Shown here: piece by piece, positions 47,353 through 57,683 of the stretch
Layout: the number at the start of each line of letters is the position of its first letter
How positions within the stretch are numbered: the first letter of the stretch is position 1
Origin: Dokdonella fugitiva
GTDB taxonomy: Bacteria; Pseudomonadota; Gammaproteobacteria; Xanthomonadales; Rhodanobacteraceae
DNA length: 64,000 nucleotides
Assembly: GCF_004342425.1 (NCBI RefSeq)
Contig: NZ_SLWQ01000007.1
Coordinates: forward strand, 1-64,000
Direction of reading: 5' to 3'
Made by a program: the position numbers and the translations under genes
Notes under the pieces: model-generated
Database searches by the model: none
What the model was told of the DNA's origin: nothing
The model's input: the letters and a program-made list of their open reading frames with translations, nothing else

Positions 47353-48075
47353 ATGCCCGCCGATATCAAGTACAAGCGCATCCTCCTCAAGCTGTCCGGC
47401 GAAGCACTCATGGGCGAGGCCGACTACGGCATCGACCCCAAGGTGCTGCAACGGCTCGCGCGCGAGATCATCGAGGTGCAACGCGCCGGCGTGCAGGTCG
47501 GGGTGGTCATCGGCGGCGGCAACATCTTCCGTGGCGCCGGCCTCGCCGCCGCGGGCATGGACCGCGTCACCGCCGACCACATGGGCATGCTCGCGACGGT
47601 CATGAACGCGCTTGCGATGCAGGACGCGATCGAGAAGGCGGGCGGCTACGCGCGCACGATGTCGGCGATCAAGATCAACGAGGTGTGCGAGGACTTCATC
47701 CGTCGCCGTGCGATCCGCCATCTCGAGAAGGGCCGCATCGCGATCTTCGCGGCCGGCACCGGCAACCCGTTCTTCACCACCGACTCGGCCGCCGCGCTGC
47801 GCGCGATCGAGGTCGGCGCCGACCTGCTGCTGAAGGCGACCAAGGTCGACGGCGTGTACAGCGCCGACCCGGCCAAGGACCCGACCGCGACGCGCTACGA
47901 GCGCCTGTCCTACGAGGACGTGATCCAGCGCAACCTGCAGGTCATGGATACGAGCGCGATCGCGCTCTGCCGCGACCACCGCATCCCGCTGCGCATCTAC
48001 GACATGTCGCGCGAAGGCGACCTCATGCGCATCATGCGCGGCGAGCCGATCGGCACCCTCGTCGGCGGACGCTGA
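47353..48075 (+). CDS. pyrH: UMP kinase
   Basis: The 240-residue cytosolic enzyme phosphorylates UMP to UDP for pyrimidine and cell-wall precursor synthesis. It starts [20 protein letters not shown] and has [10 protein letters not shown] (53-62), [15 protein letters not shown] and [15 protein letters not shown], the amino-acid-kinase-family motifs of hexameric bacterial UMP kinase. The length fits. rpsB and tsf, which usually precede it in gammaproteobacteria, are absent; a divergent channel gene is there instead. It heads the envelope gene series. Confidence 0.97.
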   Translation: MPADIKYKRILLKLSGEALMGEADYGIDPKVLQRLAREIIEVQRAGVQVGVVIGGGNIFRGAGLAAAGMDRVTADHMGMLATVMNALAMQDAIEKAGGYARTMSAIKINEVCEDFIRRRAIRHLEKGRIAIFAAGTGNPFFTTDSAAALRAIEVGADLLLKATKVDGVYSADPAKDPTATRYERLSYEDVIQRNLQVMDTSAIALCRDHRIPLRIYDMSREGDLMRIMRGEPIGTLVGGR

Positions 48076-48286
48076 CCGCCGATTCCGCACGCCTTCGTTT
48101 CGGCGCCCGCGAGCGTCGCCACGTCGCAGACCCGACTTCCGGCACGCAACCTTCCGGCCCTCGCCGCGCATCTTGAAGGTGAAGGCGCACGCCGCCTTCG
48201 CCGCCCGAACGGACCCCGGACATCCCCCTGTTCCACGGGCCAGCCAGGGACTCGGCCTTGCCTGCGGCAAGATCGAGGAGCAAGCC

Positions 48287-48619
48287 ATGAAGACCCTGCA
48301 TGCCATCGTCGTCGCGACGATCGCCGCGGGCGCGTGCGGCAACGCGCTCGCCGCCAATGCGCAGCGCCAGCTCGAAGCCGTCACCGTGCAGTCGCCCCAC
48401 GTCGACTGCACCCCGCCTTCCTCGTCCGCGCTCTGTTCCGCCCTGCATGCGCGGATCCGCCTGCACTTCAGCCCGCGCGAGATCGGCATGCTGTTCGGCG
48501 CGCGCACGTCGTATCCGGAGGCGTCGACGACCTACGAGCGCGTGAACCTGCGCTATGCCGAGCTGGTGCGTGAAATCGCCGCGACGTTCGGCGGCGCGGA
48601 CGCGATCGCCGCCCGCTGA
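48287..48619 (+). CDS. Small exported protein of unknown function
   Basis: The 110-residue product has a signal peptide ([20 protein letters not shown], cleavage near ALA-ANA) and two Cys (CTPP, LCSALH) that may form a disulfide. The mature part is mostly helical ([20 protein letters not shown]). I do not recognise a domain. GAGGAG lies 6 nt before the ATG. It interrupts the usually adjacent pyrH-frr pair. A role in the periplasm is all that can be inferred. Confidence 0.78.
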   Translation: MKTLHAIVVATIAAGACGNALAANAQRQLEAVTVQSPHVDCTPPSSSALCSALHARIRLHFSPREIGMLFGARTSYPEASTTYERVNLRYAELVREIAATFGGADAIAAR

Positions 48620-48767
48620 GCGCGCGCCGCGCGCAGCGACGGGCCCGGCCGCGGCAGCGAGTCACGCGGCTGCGGCCGCACGCGACGCGCTGTGCGCGCG
48701 ACCGGCGCCGATGGTGCACCGCCGCGCGCGAGCGCGCCGCGCGGCGGCCACGGGCGCGCGCCGGCCG

Positions 48768-48776
48768 CTGCTATAC
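48768..48776 (+). promoter_or_regulatory. Extended -10 promoter of frr (TGCTATACT)
   Basis: TATACT with TGC before it is one of the best -10 elements in the window. It predicts a start near 48783 and a leader of about 30 nt before frr. Confidence 0.55.
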
Positions 48777-48812
48777 TCGCCGGCCACTCGCAACGGAAAC
48801 GGTGGCTGCGCC

Positions 48813-49370
48813 ATGCTCGACAACATCAAGAAGGACGCCCAGACGCGCATGCAGAAGAGCGTGGATGCGCTCAAGCACGAACTGCAGCGCCTGCGCACCG
48901 GACGCGCCAGCACCGCGCTGATCGAGCCGCTCAAGGTGTCCTACTACGGCACCGACACGCCGATCACCCAGGTTGCCAACGTCGCGATCGCCGATGCACG
49001 CTCGATCACGATCACGCCGTTCGAGAAGAACATGGTCGGCCCGGTCGAGAAGGCGATCCTCGCCTCCGACCTCGGCCTCACGCCGACCACGGTCGGCCAG
49101 GTCATCCGCATCAACCTGCCGCCGCTCACCGAGGAGCGCCGCAAGGAGCTGTCCAAGCACGTCGCGCACGAGGGCGAGAACGCCAAGGTCGCGGTGCGCA
49201 ACGTGCGCCGCGACGCGCTGCACCACCTCAAGGAACTGCTCAAGGACAAGAAGATCAGCGAGGACGACGAGCGCCGCGCCGAGGAAGAGATCCAGAAGTA
49301 CACCGACAAGTACGTCAAGGACGTCGACGGCGTGGTGAAGGCGAAGGAAGAGGAATTGATGGCCATGTAG
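48813..49370 (+). CDS. frr: Ribosome recycling factor
   Basis: The 185-residue two-domain factor splits post-termination ribosomes together with EF-G. It starts [20 protein letters not shown] and has [34 protein letters not shown] and the C-terminal helix [19 protein letters not shown]. The length is exactly that of E. coli Frr. It follows a small exported gene and precedes uppS by 90 nt. Confidence 0.98.
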   Translation: MLDNIKKDAQTRMQKSVDALKHELQRLRTGRASTALIEPLKVSYYGTDTPITQVANVAIADARSITITPFEKNMVGPVEKAILASDLGLTPTTVGQVIRINLPPLTEERRKELSKHVAHEGENAKVAVRNVRRDALHHLKELLKDKKISEDDERRAEEEIQKYTDKYVKDVDGVVKAKEEELMAM

Positions 49371-49447
49371 CCGGGTGCCGTCGCGCGCGCCGCGACGATC
49401 GCGACTCGCGCTCACGCACTGCAGCAGCCCGCGGCCCGAGCCGCGCC

Positions 49448-49453
49448 TACAAT
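49448..49453 (+). promoter_or_regulatory. -10-like TACAAT directly before uppS
   Basis: The hexamer lies 7 nt before the uppS ATG. If used, transcription would start at or next to the A of the start codon and give a leaderless mRNA. No -35 is recognisable. Confidence 0.35.
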
Positions 49454-49460
49454 GTGACGC

Positions 49461-50201
49461 ATGGATTCCGATTCCCGACCGCGCCTGCCGCGCCACATCG
49501 CGATCGTCATGGACGGCAACGGCCGCTGGGCCGAACGCCGCCACCGGCCCCGCAGCTTCGGCCACCGCGAAGGCCAGAAGGCGGTGCGCGCAGCGGTCGA
49601 ATACTGCCGCCGCAAGGGGATCGAGGCGCTGACCCTGTTCGCGTTCTCGAGCGAGAACTGGAAGCGCCCCGACGAGGAAGTCGGCGCGCTGATGCAGCTG
49701 TTCCTCGATGCGCTCGACCGTGAAGTGGACGAGCTGCACCGCAACGGCGTGCATATCAGCTTCATCGGCGACCTCGGCGCGTTCGCGCCGGAACTCGCCG
49801 CGCGCATGCAGGACGCGATGCGCCGCACCGCCGGCAATACCGCGCTCAGCCTCAACGTCGCGGTGAACTACGGTGGTCGCTGGGACATCGTGCAGGCCGC
49901 GCGCACGCTCGCGCACTCCGCCGCGCGCGGCGAGCTCGATCCGGGCGCGATCGACGAGACGCTGTTCGGGCGCCACGTCTGCCTCGACGGCCAGCCGCCG
50001 GTCGACCTGTTCATCCGCACCGGCGGCGAGGTGCGCGTGAGCAACTTCCTGCTCTGGCAGATCGCCTACGCCGAGCTGTACTTCACCGACGCGCTCTGGC
50101 CCGACGTCGACGCGGGCCTGCTCGACGCGGCCCTCGCCGAATTCGCGCGGCGCGAGCGTCGCTACGGCCTCACGTCCGCCCAGATGCGCGCGGCAGGCTG
50201 A
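49461..50201 (+). CDS. uppS: Isoprenyl (undecaprenyl) diphosphate synthase
   Basis: The 246-residue cis-prenyltransferase elongates farnesyl diphosphate to the C55 carrier lipid for peptidoglycan and O-antigen. Asp18 in VMDGNGRWAERRHRPRSFGH is the catalytic Asp. ALTLFAFSSENWKRPDEEV and the C-terminal RTGGEVRVSNFLLWQIAYAE are diagnostic. It is a soluble homodimer at the membrane. The cdsA gene starts 7 nt later. Confidence 0.97.
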   Translation: MDSDSRPRLPRHIAIVMDGNGRWAERRHRPRSFGHREGQKAVRAAVEYCRRKGIEALTLFAFSSENWKRPDEEVGALMQLFLDALDREVDELHRNGVHISFIGDLGAFAPELAARMQDAMRRTAGNTALSLNVAVNYGGRWDIVQAARTLAHSAARGELDPGAIDETLFGRHVCLDGQPPVDLFIRTGGEVRVSNFLLWQIAYAELYFTDALWPDVDAGLLDAALAEFARRERRYGLTSAQMRAAG

Positions 50202-50208
50202 GACGCGC

Positions 50209-51039
50209 ATGCTCAAGCAACGCACCCTGACCGCCCTCGTCCTCGCCCCGCTCGCGGTCGCGATGATCCTGCTGCTGCCGACGGCCGGCTTCGCGCTGGT
50301 CATCGCCGCGATGTCGCTGCAGGCGATGTGGGAATGGACGCGCCTCGCCGGCATCGCCTCGACCGCGGCCCGAGCCGCCTTCGTCGTCGCCAACGTGCTG
50401 CTGCTCTACCTGCTCTGGCACGCGCGCGCGACGCCGTTCGCCTGGTACGTGGTGGGTGCCGGCGTCGCGTGGTGGCTGCTGTCGCTGCTGTGGCTGCGCC
50501 ACTTCTCGTATGCGGCCGCGCCGACGCGCGAGAACGCGCTGCTGAAACTGCTCGCCGCGGAACTCGCCGTGCTGCCGGCCTGGCTCGCCTTCATCGAGCT
50601 GCACGGCAGCGCCGACCACGGGCGCCACTGGGCGCTGCTCGTGATCATCCTCGTCTGGGCCGCCGACACGGGCGCCTATTTCGCGGGCCGGCGCTGGGGC
50701 ACGACCAAGCTCGCGCCGCGGATCAGCCCGAACAAGACGCGCGCGGGCGCCTATGGCGCGCTCGTGCTCGCCGGCGCCGTCGCCCTCGTCGGTGGCTGGC
50801 TGCTCGACGAGCGCAACGCGGCCCTGCTCGCGCTGCTCGCGCTCGCGCTGCTGACCGTCCTCGCCTCGATCCTCGGCGACCTCATCGAGAGCCTGCTCAA
50901 GCGCCAGGCCAACGTGAAGGACTCCGGCACCCTGTTCCCCGGCCATGGCGGCCTGCTCGACCGCGTCGACAGCGTGTTCTCGGCGGTGCCCGTGTTCGTC
51001 GCCGGCAAGGCGGTGCTCGACCTGCTGCTCGCGTCATGA
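50209..51039 (+). CDS. cdsA: Phosphatidate cytidylyltransferase
   Basis: The 276-residue inner-membrane enzyme makes CDP-diacylglycerol from phosphatidate and CTP. It has about seven membrane helices. The signature [20 protein letters not shown], continuing GLLDRVDS, spans 228-255, and the helical motif [14 protein letters not shown] precedes it. It overlaps dxr by ATGA. It supplies the phospholipid head-group precursor in the envelope series. Confidence 0.97.
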   Translation: MLKQRTLTALVLAPLAVAMILLLPTAGFALVIAAMSLQAMWEWTRLAGIASTAARAAFVVANVLLLYLLWHARATPFAWYVVGAGVAWWLLSLLWLRHFSYAAAPTRENALLKLLAAELAVLPAWLAFIELHGSADHGRHWALLVIILVWAADTGAYFAGRRWGTTKLAPRISPNKTRAGAYGALVLAGAVALVGGWLLDERNAALLALLALALLTVLASILGDLIESLLKRQANVKDSGTLFPGHGGLLDRVDSVFSAVPVFVAGKAVLDLLLAS

Positions 51040-52214
51040 AGACGCTGGCGGTGCTCGGCGCAACCGGCTCGATCGGGGCGAGTACGCTCGACGTCGTCGC
51101 GCGCCACCCGGACCGCTACCGCATCGGCGTGCTCGCCGCCCATCGCAGCGTCGACGCGCTGGCCGACCTCTGCGCGCGCTTCCGCCCCGAACTCGCGGTG
51201 ATCGCCGATCCGGCCTGCGAGCGCGACCTGCGCGAACGGCTGCGCGAACGCGGCCTCGCCTGCCGCGTCGGGGCCGGCGCCGACGCGCTCGTCGACGCCG
51301 CGGCCGGCGCGCACTGCGACACCGTCGTCGCCGCGATCGTCGGCGCCGCCGGGCTCGAGTCCACGCTCGCCGCCGCGCGCGCGGGCAAGCGCCTGCTGCT
51401 CGCCAACAAGGAAGCGGTCGTCATGGCCGGCGCCCTGCTCGCGGCGGCGCTGGATGACGGTGGCGGTACCCTGCTGCCGCTCGACTCCGAGCACAACGCG
51501 GTGTTCCAGTGCCTGCCGCGCGGCCACGCCGACCTCGACTCGGCCGGCGTGAAGCGCATCCTGCTCACCGCCTCGGGCGGTCCGTTCCGCGGACGCACGG
51601 CCGCCGATCTCGCTTCGATCACGCCCGAGCAGGCCTGCGCGCATCCGAACTGGCGCATGGGGCGCAAGATCTCGGTCGACTCGGCCACGCTCATGAACAA
51701 GGGCCTCGAGGTGATCGAGGCGCACCACCTGTTCCGCGCACCGGCCGAGCGCATCGAGGTGGTCGTGCATCCGCAGAGCATCGTCCATTCGCTGGTCGAA
51801 TACGCCGACGGCTCGCTGCTCGCCCAGCTCGGCAACCCCGACATGCGCACCGCGATCGCCTATGCGCTGGCCTGGCCCGGACGCATCGATGCCGGCGTCG
51901 GACCGCTCGACCTCGTCAGGCTCGGCCGGCTCGACTTCGAGGCGCCGGACCTCGCGACGTTCCGCTGCCTCGCGCTCGCCTACCGCGCGCTCGCGGCGGG
52001 CGGTGCGGCGACGATCGTGCTCAATGCGGCCAACGAGGAAGCCGTCGCTGCCTTCCTCGACGGCCGCCTGCCCTTCCTCGCGATCGCCGAAACGATCGAG
52101 CGCTGCCTCGCCGAGGCGCCCGCCGCGGCGCCCGCCGACCTCACGGCCATCCTTGACGCCGATTTAACTGCGCGTCGGCATGCCCAACGTATGATCGCGG
52201 CCCTGTCCGCCTAG
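51036..52214 (+). CDS. dxr: 1-deoxy-D-xylulose-5-phosphate reductoisomerase
   Basis: The 392-residue cytosolic enzyme performs the first committed step of the MEP isoprenoid pathway (to 2-C-methylerythritol 4-phosphate, with NADPH). [14 protein letters not shown] (8-21) is the cofactor loop. [44 protein letters not shown] and [16 protein letters not shown] are substrate and metal-binding blocks. It feeds uppS two genes upstream. Its ATG overlaps the cdsA stop. Confidence 0.98.
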   Translation: MKTLAVLGATGSIGASTLDVVARHPDRYRIGVLAAHRSVDALADLCARFRPELAVIADPACERDLRERLRERGLACRVGAGADALVDAAAGAHCDTVVAAIVGAAGLESTLAAARAGKRLLLANKEAVVMAGALLAAALDDGGGTLLPLDSEHNAVFQCLPRGHADLDSAGVKRILLTASGGPFRGRTAADLASITPEQACAHPNWRMGRKISVDSATLMNKGLEVIEAHHLFRAPAERIEVVVHPQSIVHSLVEYADGSLLAQLGNPDMRTAIAYALAWPGRIDAGVGPLDLVRLGRLDFEAPDLATFRCLALAYRALAAGGAATIVLNAANEEAVAAFLDGRLPFLAIAETIERCLAEAPAAAPADLTAILDADLTARRHAQRMIAALSA

Positions 52215-52232
52215 CCCGCAGAACGCATTCCC

Positions 52233-53606
52233 ATGAGCCATGTCCTGGGTCCAGTGTGGTGGCTGATCGTCACCCTCGGCCTGCTGATCACCTTCCACGA
52301 ATACGGCCACTACATCGTTGCGCGCCGCCTCGGCGTCAAGGTGCTGAAGTTCTCGGTCGGCTTCGGCCCGGCGCTGTGGTCGCGCTTCGACCGCCACGGC
52401 ACCCAGTTCGTGATCGCGGCGATCCCGCTCGGCGGCTACGTCAAGATGCTCGACACGCGCGAAGTGGACGGCGCGGTCGGCCCGGAGGGCCTGCGCGGCG
52501 CGTTCGACCGCAAGCCCGTCGGCGCGCGCATGGCGATCACCGCGGCCGGGCCGGTGTTCAACTTCATCTTCACGATCGCCGCGTTGTGGCTCGTGTTCGT
52601 GATCGGCCGGCCGGACTTCCAGCCGGTCGTCGGCAGCGTCGACCACGTCGCGGCGAGTTCCGGCTTCCAGGCCGGCGACCGCATCATCGCGGTCGGCGGC
52701 CGCGCGGTCGACGCGTGGACCACTGCGCTCGGCGCGCTCATGAGCGCAGGCATCGATCGTCGCGACGTCGTCGTCGACGTCGTGGATGCGGGCGGCAGCG
52801 CACGCCAGCGCACGCTCGCGCTGTCGAAGCTCCCCGCCGACGTCGACGAGCGCCAGCTGCCGGTCGAGATCGGCCTCGCACCGCCGCGCCAGCCGATCCC
52901 GCCGGTGATCGGCAGCGTGCCGGCCGACGGCGCCGCGGCCAAGGCCGGACTGGCCCCGGGCGACCGCATCCTGTCGATCGGCGGCGACGCGATCAAGGAC
53001 TGGCGCGACGTGCCCGACGCGATCCAGAAGCATGCCTCGGCCGGCCACGCGCTCGATATCACGGTCGAGCGCGACGGCGGCATGCGCTCGTTCGCCGTCA
53101 CGCCCGCGCAGGGCGACCCCGACCCGGCCGATGCCGCGGCCAAGCCGCGCTGGCTGGTCGGCATCGGCGTGCAGCCGGTCGAACCGAACTTCGACGCGAC
53201 CCTGCGCTACGGGCCGGTCGCGGCGCTCGGCAAGGCGTTTTCCGAGACCTGGAACCAGACCCACGACCTCCTCGGCCTGCTCGGCCGCATGGTCACCGGG
53301 CAGGCATCGGTCAAGAACCTTGGCGGCGTGATCTCGATCGCGCAGGCCGCCGACAGCAATGCGAAGGGCGGCCTCGTCTGGTTCCTGACCTTCCTCGCGG
53401 CGATCTCGCTGAGCCTGGCGGTCCTCAACCTGCTGCCGATCCCGATCTTGGACGGCGGCGGCCTGCTGTATTACCTTATCGAATCAATAAAGGGCAGCCC
53501 GCTCAGCGACCGCGTGCAGATCGCCGGCCAGTACGTCGGGCTGGTCCTGCTCGTCGGCCTGATGGGTCTGGCGCTGTACAACGACATCCTGCGGAACGTG
53601 TCCTGA
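52233..53606 (+). CDS. rseP: Site-2 protease RseP
   Basis: The 457-residue inner-membrane zinc protease cleaves the anti-sigma factor RseA and remnant signal peptides. HEYGH (22-26) is the zinc motif in the first membrane helix. Two PDZ domains (about 115-290) lie in the periplasm. The late NLLPIPILDGGGLLYYLIES carries the third ligand (LDG). It ends four membrane spans. It precedes bamA, as in E. coli, which links envelope stress to outer-membrane protein assembly. Confidence 0.97.
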   Translation: MSHVLGPVWWLIVTLGLLITFHEYGHYIVARRLGVKVLKFSVGFGPALWSRFDRHGTQFVIAAIPLGGYVKMLDTREVDGAVGPEGLRGAFDRKPVGARMAITAAGPVFNFIFTIAALWLVFVIGRPDFQPVVGSVDHVAASSGFQAGDRIIAVGGRAVDAWTTALGALMSAGIDRRDVVVDVVDAGGSARQRTLALSKLPADVDERQLPVEIGLAPPRQPIPPVIGSVPADGAAAKAGLAPGDRILSIGGDAIKDWRDVPDAIQKHASAGHALDITVERDGGMRSFAVTPAQGDPDPADAAAKPRWLVGIGVQPVEPNFDATLRYGPVAALGKAFSETWNQTHDLLGLLGRMVTGQASVKNLGGVISIAQAADSNAKGGLVWFLTFLAAISLSLAVLNLLPIPILDGGGLLYYLIESIKGSPLSDRVQIAGQYVGLVLLVGLMGLALYNDILRNVS

Positions 53607-53686
53607 CCCGCGGGCCTGCCCCATAACGAAACCAAGGCCGCGACTGCGCCCGTCGCGGGCCCCACGACGCCCTGACGGAAGTGACG

Positions 53687-56086
53687 ATGAAGCGTACAGC
53701 CGCCCTGCTCCTGCTTGCCTTTTTCGCCGCGAATGCCTCGGCGTTCGACACCTTCACGATTTCCGACATCCGCATCGACGGCCTCGCGCGCATCGCGCCG
53801 GGCACGGTGTTCACCTACCTGCCGGTCGAGAAGGGCGACGCGCTGACCCCGGAGCGGGCCAACCAGGCGATCCGCGCGCTGTACAAGACGGGCTTCTTCA
53901 ACGACGTGCAGCTGTCGCGCCAGGGCGACATCCTGGTCGTCACCGTGAAGGAGCGCCCGCAGATCACCAAGATCGTGATCCGCGGCAACAAGGACATCCA
54001 GGAAGCCGACCTGCTCAAGGGCCTCAAGGGCATCGGCCTCGCCGAGGGCGAGGCGTTCGACCCGCTCAAGCTCGCCGAGGTGCAGGACGAGCTGACCCGC
54101 CAGTACTACAACCGCGGCAAGTACAACGTCTCGGTCAAGACCTCCAAGGTCAACCTCGACCGCAACCGCGTCGAGGTCGCGATCAACGTCGCCGAGGGCA
54201 AGGCGGCGAAGATCAAGCACCTCAACATCGTCGGCAACACGGTCTTCACCGACAAGCAGATCGAGGACGACTTCGAGTCCAACACCTCCAACTGGACGTC
54301 CTGGTACACCAAGGACGACCAGTACTCGCGCGAGAAGCTGTCCGGCGACCTCGAGAAGCTGCAGTCCTACTACATGGACCGCGGCTACGCCGACTTCAGC
54401 GTCGAGTCGACCCAGGTCAGCATCAGCCCCGACAAGCGCAAGATGTACGTCACCGCCAACATCAAGGAAGGCGAGGTGTACACGGTCAGCGACATCAAGC
54501 TGACCGGCGCGCTGATCCTCAACGAGGACGACCTGCGCAAGATGCTGCAGATCAAGGCCGGCGAGGTGTTCTCGCGCGCCAAGGTGGAGCGGTCGGTCGA
54601 CGCGATCACGTCGGCCCTGTCGAACATCGGCTACGCGTTCGCCGACGTGCAGCCGATCCCGGCCATCGACAAGGACAAGCGCGAGGTCGGCCTCAACTTC
54701 TTCATCAACCCGGGCAAGCGCGTCTACGTGCGCCAGGTCGTGTTCAAGGGCAACCAGCATACCGAGGACGAGGTGCTGCGCCGCGAGATGCGCCAGCTCG
54801 AGGGCTCGTGGTACTCGCAGGCGGCGATCGACCGCTCGAAGATCCGCCTGCAGCGCCTCGGCTACTTCAGCAAGGTCGAGATCGACACGCCGAAGGTGCC
54901 CGGCACTGACGACCAGGTCGACGTGACGGTGGCGGTCGAGGAGCAGAACTCCGGCCAGTTCACCTTCGGCCTCGGCTACTCGCAGGTGCAGGGCCTGATC
55001 GCCAGCATCGGCGTCACCCAGAACAACTTCTTCGGCACCGGCGACCGCATCTCGGTCAATGCGCAGAAGAGCAACTTCATCGAGCGCTACCAGCTGTCCT
55101 ACTTCGAGCCGTACCTGACCGACGAAGGCGTCGGCATCGGCTACGACATCCAGCACACCAAGCTGGACGCGAGCGAGAACAACCTCGCCAGCTACCTGAC
55201 CAGCACCGACGCGTTCGACATCTACCTCGGCCTGCCGATCAGCGAGTCGGATTCGATCAACGCGCAGATGGGCCTCAGCAAGACCAACATCATCGCCAGC
55301 ACGCTGTTCGGCACGCCGCAGGCGATCGTCGACTACATCGACAACCTCGGCCACAGCACGTTCCACACCTGGAACATGCAGTGGTCGTGGGCGCACGACA
55401 CGCGCAACCGCTTCTGGAACCCGACCCGCGGCTCGCTGCAGTCGGTGTCGCTGGAGATGACCCTGCCCGGCTCGACGGTGCAGTACTACAAGGTCAACTA
55501 CCGCTTCGCGCAGTACCTGCGCATGACCGACAGCCTGACCTTCTTCGGCCACTTCGGCGTCGGCTACGGCGACACCTACAAGGATCCGAAGAGCGTGCTG
55601 TCGCCGGATCATCCGCGCTACCGCGCCGACATCTCGGGCCTGCCGTTCTTCGAGAACTTCTACGCCGGCGGCGTGACCGACGTGCGCGGCTTCCGCGACA
55701 ACACGCTCGGCCCGTTCGCGGTGTACAACCAAGTCAGCTGCCCGGTCACCGACAAGAACTGCCGCCTGCCGCTCGGCGGCGCGCTCAAGTTCGTCGCCTC
55801 GGCCGAGGTCATCTTCCCGACGCCGTTCGTGAAGGAGAACAGCGACGCGACGCGCCTGTCCGCGTTCATCGACGTCGGCAACGTGTTCCAGAACAAGCTG
55901 TGCGAGCTGCCCGAATGCCGCGTCTACAAGAGCTGGAGCGCGGACCAGCTGCGCGCGTCCGCCGGCCTCTCGTTCACCTGGCGTGCGCCGGTCGGCCCGA
56001 TCGTCATCAACATCGCCCGCCCGATCCGCAAGAAGCCCGGCGACGATACCGAGACGATCCAGTTCACCTTCGGCAACACGTTCTGA
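53687..56086 (+). CDS. bamA: Outer membrane protein assembly factor BamA
   Basis: The 799-residue outer-membrane protein has a signal peptide (to ASAF). Five POTRA domains follow (about 20-420; ISDIRIDGLARIAPG is POTRA1). The 16-strand barrel ends in Phe (TIQFTFGNTF), the usual C-terminal signature, and contains GGVTDVRGFRDNTLGP with the VRGF motif of loop 6. It inserts beta-barrel proteins. ATG 53687 is chosen over the GTG at 53681, with GGAA 9 nt before it. Confidence 0.98.
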   Translation: MKRTAALLLLAFFAANASAFDTFTISDIRIDGLARIAPGTVFTYLPVEKGDALTPERANQAIRALYKTGFFNDVQLSRQGDILVVTVKERPQITKIVIRGNKDIQEADLLKGLKGIGLAEGEAFDPLKLAEVQDELTRQYYNRGKYNVSVKTSKVNLDRNRVEVAINVAEGKAAKIKHLNIVGNTVFTDKQIEDDFESNTSNWTSWYTKDDQYSREKLSGDLEKLQSYYMDRGYADFSVESTQVSISPDKRKMYVTANIKEGEVYTVSDIKLTGALILNEDDLRKMLQIKAGEVFSRAKVERSVDAITSALSNIGYAFADVQPIPAIDKDKREVGLNFFINPGKRVYVRQVVFKGNQHTEDEVLRREMRQLEGSWYSQAAIDRSKIRLQRLGYFSKVEIDTPKVPGTDDQVDVTVAVEEQNSGQFTFGLGYSQVQGLIASIGVTQNNFFGTGDRISVNAQKSNFIERYQLSYFEPYLTDEGVGIGYDIQHTKLDASENNLASYLTSTDAFDIYLGLPISESDSINAQMGLSKTNIIASTLFGTPQAIVDYIDNLGHSTFHTWNMQWSWAHDTRNRFWNPTRGSLQSVSLEMTLPGSTVQYYKVNYRFAQYLRMTDSLTFFGHFGVGYGDTYKDPKSVLSPDHPRYRADISGLPFFENFYAGGVTDVRGFRDNTLGPFAVYNQVSCPVTDKNCRLPLGGALKFVASAEVIFPTPFVKENSDATRLSAFIDVGNVFQNKLCELPECRVYKSWSADQLRASAGLSFTWRAPVGPIVINIARPIRKKPGDDTETIQFTFGNTF

Positions 56087-56121
56087 GGTCGCAGGGACGG
56101 CGTCGACACGAGGAGACGCGC

Positions 56122-56661
56122 GTGAGGCAGCCAGCCCAACCGGCGAGACGGATGCTCGCGCTGCTGCTCGTGCCGCTGTTCGCGCTCGCGGGCGCCGCGT
56201 CGGCGCAGGCGCCCGCCCCGACCCGCATCGGCTACGTCGACATGAAGCGACTGCTCGACAACGCACCCCAGGTCGTGGCGGGACGGCGCAAGCTCGAGCG
56301 CGAGTTCGCCACGCGCGACGCCGCTCTCAAGGCCGATGAACAGCGCCTGGCGGAGCTTCACCGCAAGCAGGCCACGCTCGCCAAGGACGAGGCCGACGCG
56401 CTGCAACGCGAGATCGACGCGCTCGACCGCTCGATCAAGCGCAGCCGCGACGCGATGCGCGCCGAACTCAAGACGCGCAGCGACCAGGAACTCGACCGGA
56501 GCTGGCGCGAGATCAACGAAGCGGTGGTCGAATTCGCGCGCGACCAGGGCTACGACCTGATCGTGCCGAGCCCCGTCGTGTATGCCAGCCCGCGCGTCGA
56601 TATCACCGACCGCATCCTCGAGCGCCTGCGCCGCGAGGGCGCCAGGGGCGCGACGCCGTGA
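56122..56661 (+). CDS. skp: OmpH/Skp-family periplasmic chaperone
   Basis: The 179-residue protein has a signal peptide after the initial VRQPAQPARRMLALLLVPLF (cleavage near ASA-QAP). The OmpH/Skp body has IGYVDMKRLLDNAPQ, a long coiled-coil (ALKADEQRLAELHRKQATLA to about 130) and the C-terminal GYDLIVPSPVVYASPRVDIT. It forms a trimeric jellyfish-like chaperone for outer-membrane proteins. GTG 56122 with AGGAG 6 nt upstream is the likely start; an ATG at 56152 would shorten the signal peptide. It overlaps lpxD by GTGA. Confidence 0.95.
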   Translation: MRQPAQPARRMLALLLVPLFALAGAASAQAPAPTRIGYVDMKRLLDNAPQVVAGRRKLEREFATRDAALKADEQRLAELHRKQATLAKDEADALQREIDALDRSIKRSRDAMRAELKTRSDQELDRSWREINEAVVEFARDQGYDLIVPSPVVYASPRVDITDRILERLRREGARGATP

Positions 56662-57683
56662 CGCCGGCGCAGCACACGCTCGGCGCGATCGCCGAGCGCT
56701 TCGGCCTGGAGCTGCGCGGCGACCCTGCGCTGCGCGTCGACGGCGTCGATACGCTCGCCAATGCAGGTGCCACGCGCATCACCTTCCTCGCCAATCCGCG
56801 CTACCGCGGTCAGCTCGCCGGCGTCGGCGCGGCCGCCGTCGTGCTGCGCGCCGCCGACGCCGACGCCTGCCCGCGTGCCTGCCTCGTCGCGTCCGATCCC
56901 TACGTCGCGTTCGCGAAGATCGCCGCGTTGTTCGAGCGCGCGCCGGCGGCGCAGCCCGGCGTGCACCCGAGCGCGATCGTCGCGGCGGGCGCGCAGGTCG
57001 CCGCGGGCGCATCGGTCGGGCCGTACTGCGTGATCGAAGACGGCGCCGTCGTCGAGGACGGCGCCGTGCTCGGCCCGCACTGCGTGGTCGGGCGCGACTG
57101 CCGCGTCGGCGCGCAGTCGCGCCTCGTCGCGCGCGTGACCCTGGTTCAGGACGTGCGCCTCGGCAAGCGCGTGCTGGTCCACCCCGGCGCCGTCCTCGGC
57201 GCGGACGGTTTCGGCCTCGCGTTCGAACGCGACCATTGGATCAAGGTGCCCCAGCTCGGCGGCGTCGTCGTCGGCGACGATTGCGAGATCGGCGCGAACA
57301 CGACGATCGACCGCGGCGCGCTCGGCGACACCGTGCTCGAGGACGACGTGCGCCTCGACAACCAGATCCAGATCGCGCACAACGTGCGCATCGGCGCGCA
57401 CAGCGCCCTGGCCGGTTGCGCCGCGGTCGCCGGCAGCGCGACCATCGGTCGCTACTGCCTGGTGGGCGGCGGTGCTGGCATACTCGGCCACTTGACCCTG
57501 GCCGACCGCGTCACGGTGACCGCGATGAGCCTGGTCACCCATTCGATCCGCGAACCCGGCGAGTACTCGTCCGGCACGCCGATCCAGCCGAACCGGCAAT
57601 GGCGCCGGAATGCGGCACGCTTCAAGCACCTGGACGAAATCGCGCGACGCGTCGGTGCCGCGCCAAAGGAACCCGAGTCATGA
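56658..57683 (+). CDS. lpxD: UDP-3-O-(3-hydroxyacyl)glucosamine N-acyltransferase
   Basis: The 341-residue trimeric enzyme adds the N-linked hydroxyacyl chain in lipid A synthesis. The N-terminal uridine-binding domain (1-100) is followed by a left-handed beta-helix of hexapeptide repeats. His241 in [20 protein letters not shown] corresponds to the catalytic His of E. coli LpxD, and [13 protein letters not shown] is typical. The GTG start overlaps the skp stop by GTGA, and the stop overlaps fabZ by ATGA. Confidence 0.97.
   Translation: MTPAQHTLGAIAERFGLELRGDPALRVDGVDTLANAGATRITFLANPRYRGQLAGVGAAAVVLRAADADACPRACLVASDPYVAFAKIAALFERAPAAQPGVHPSAIVAAGAQVAAGASVGPYCVIEDGAVVEDGAVLGPHCVVGRDCRVGAQSRLVARVTLVQDVRLGKRVLVHPGAVLGADGFGLAFERDHWIKVPQLGGVVVGDDCEIGANTTIDRGALGDTVLEDDVRLDNQIQIAHNVRIGAHSALAGCAAVAGSATIGRYCLVGGGAGILGHLTLADRVTVTAMSLVTHSIREPGEYSSGTPIQPNRQWRRNAARFKHLDEIARRVGAAPKEPES

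Noticed and set aside
53471..56266. A 931-codon minus-strand frame opposite bamA
   Set aside because: It is a shadow of bamA; composition is Val/Asp/Arg repetitive and no domain is seen.
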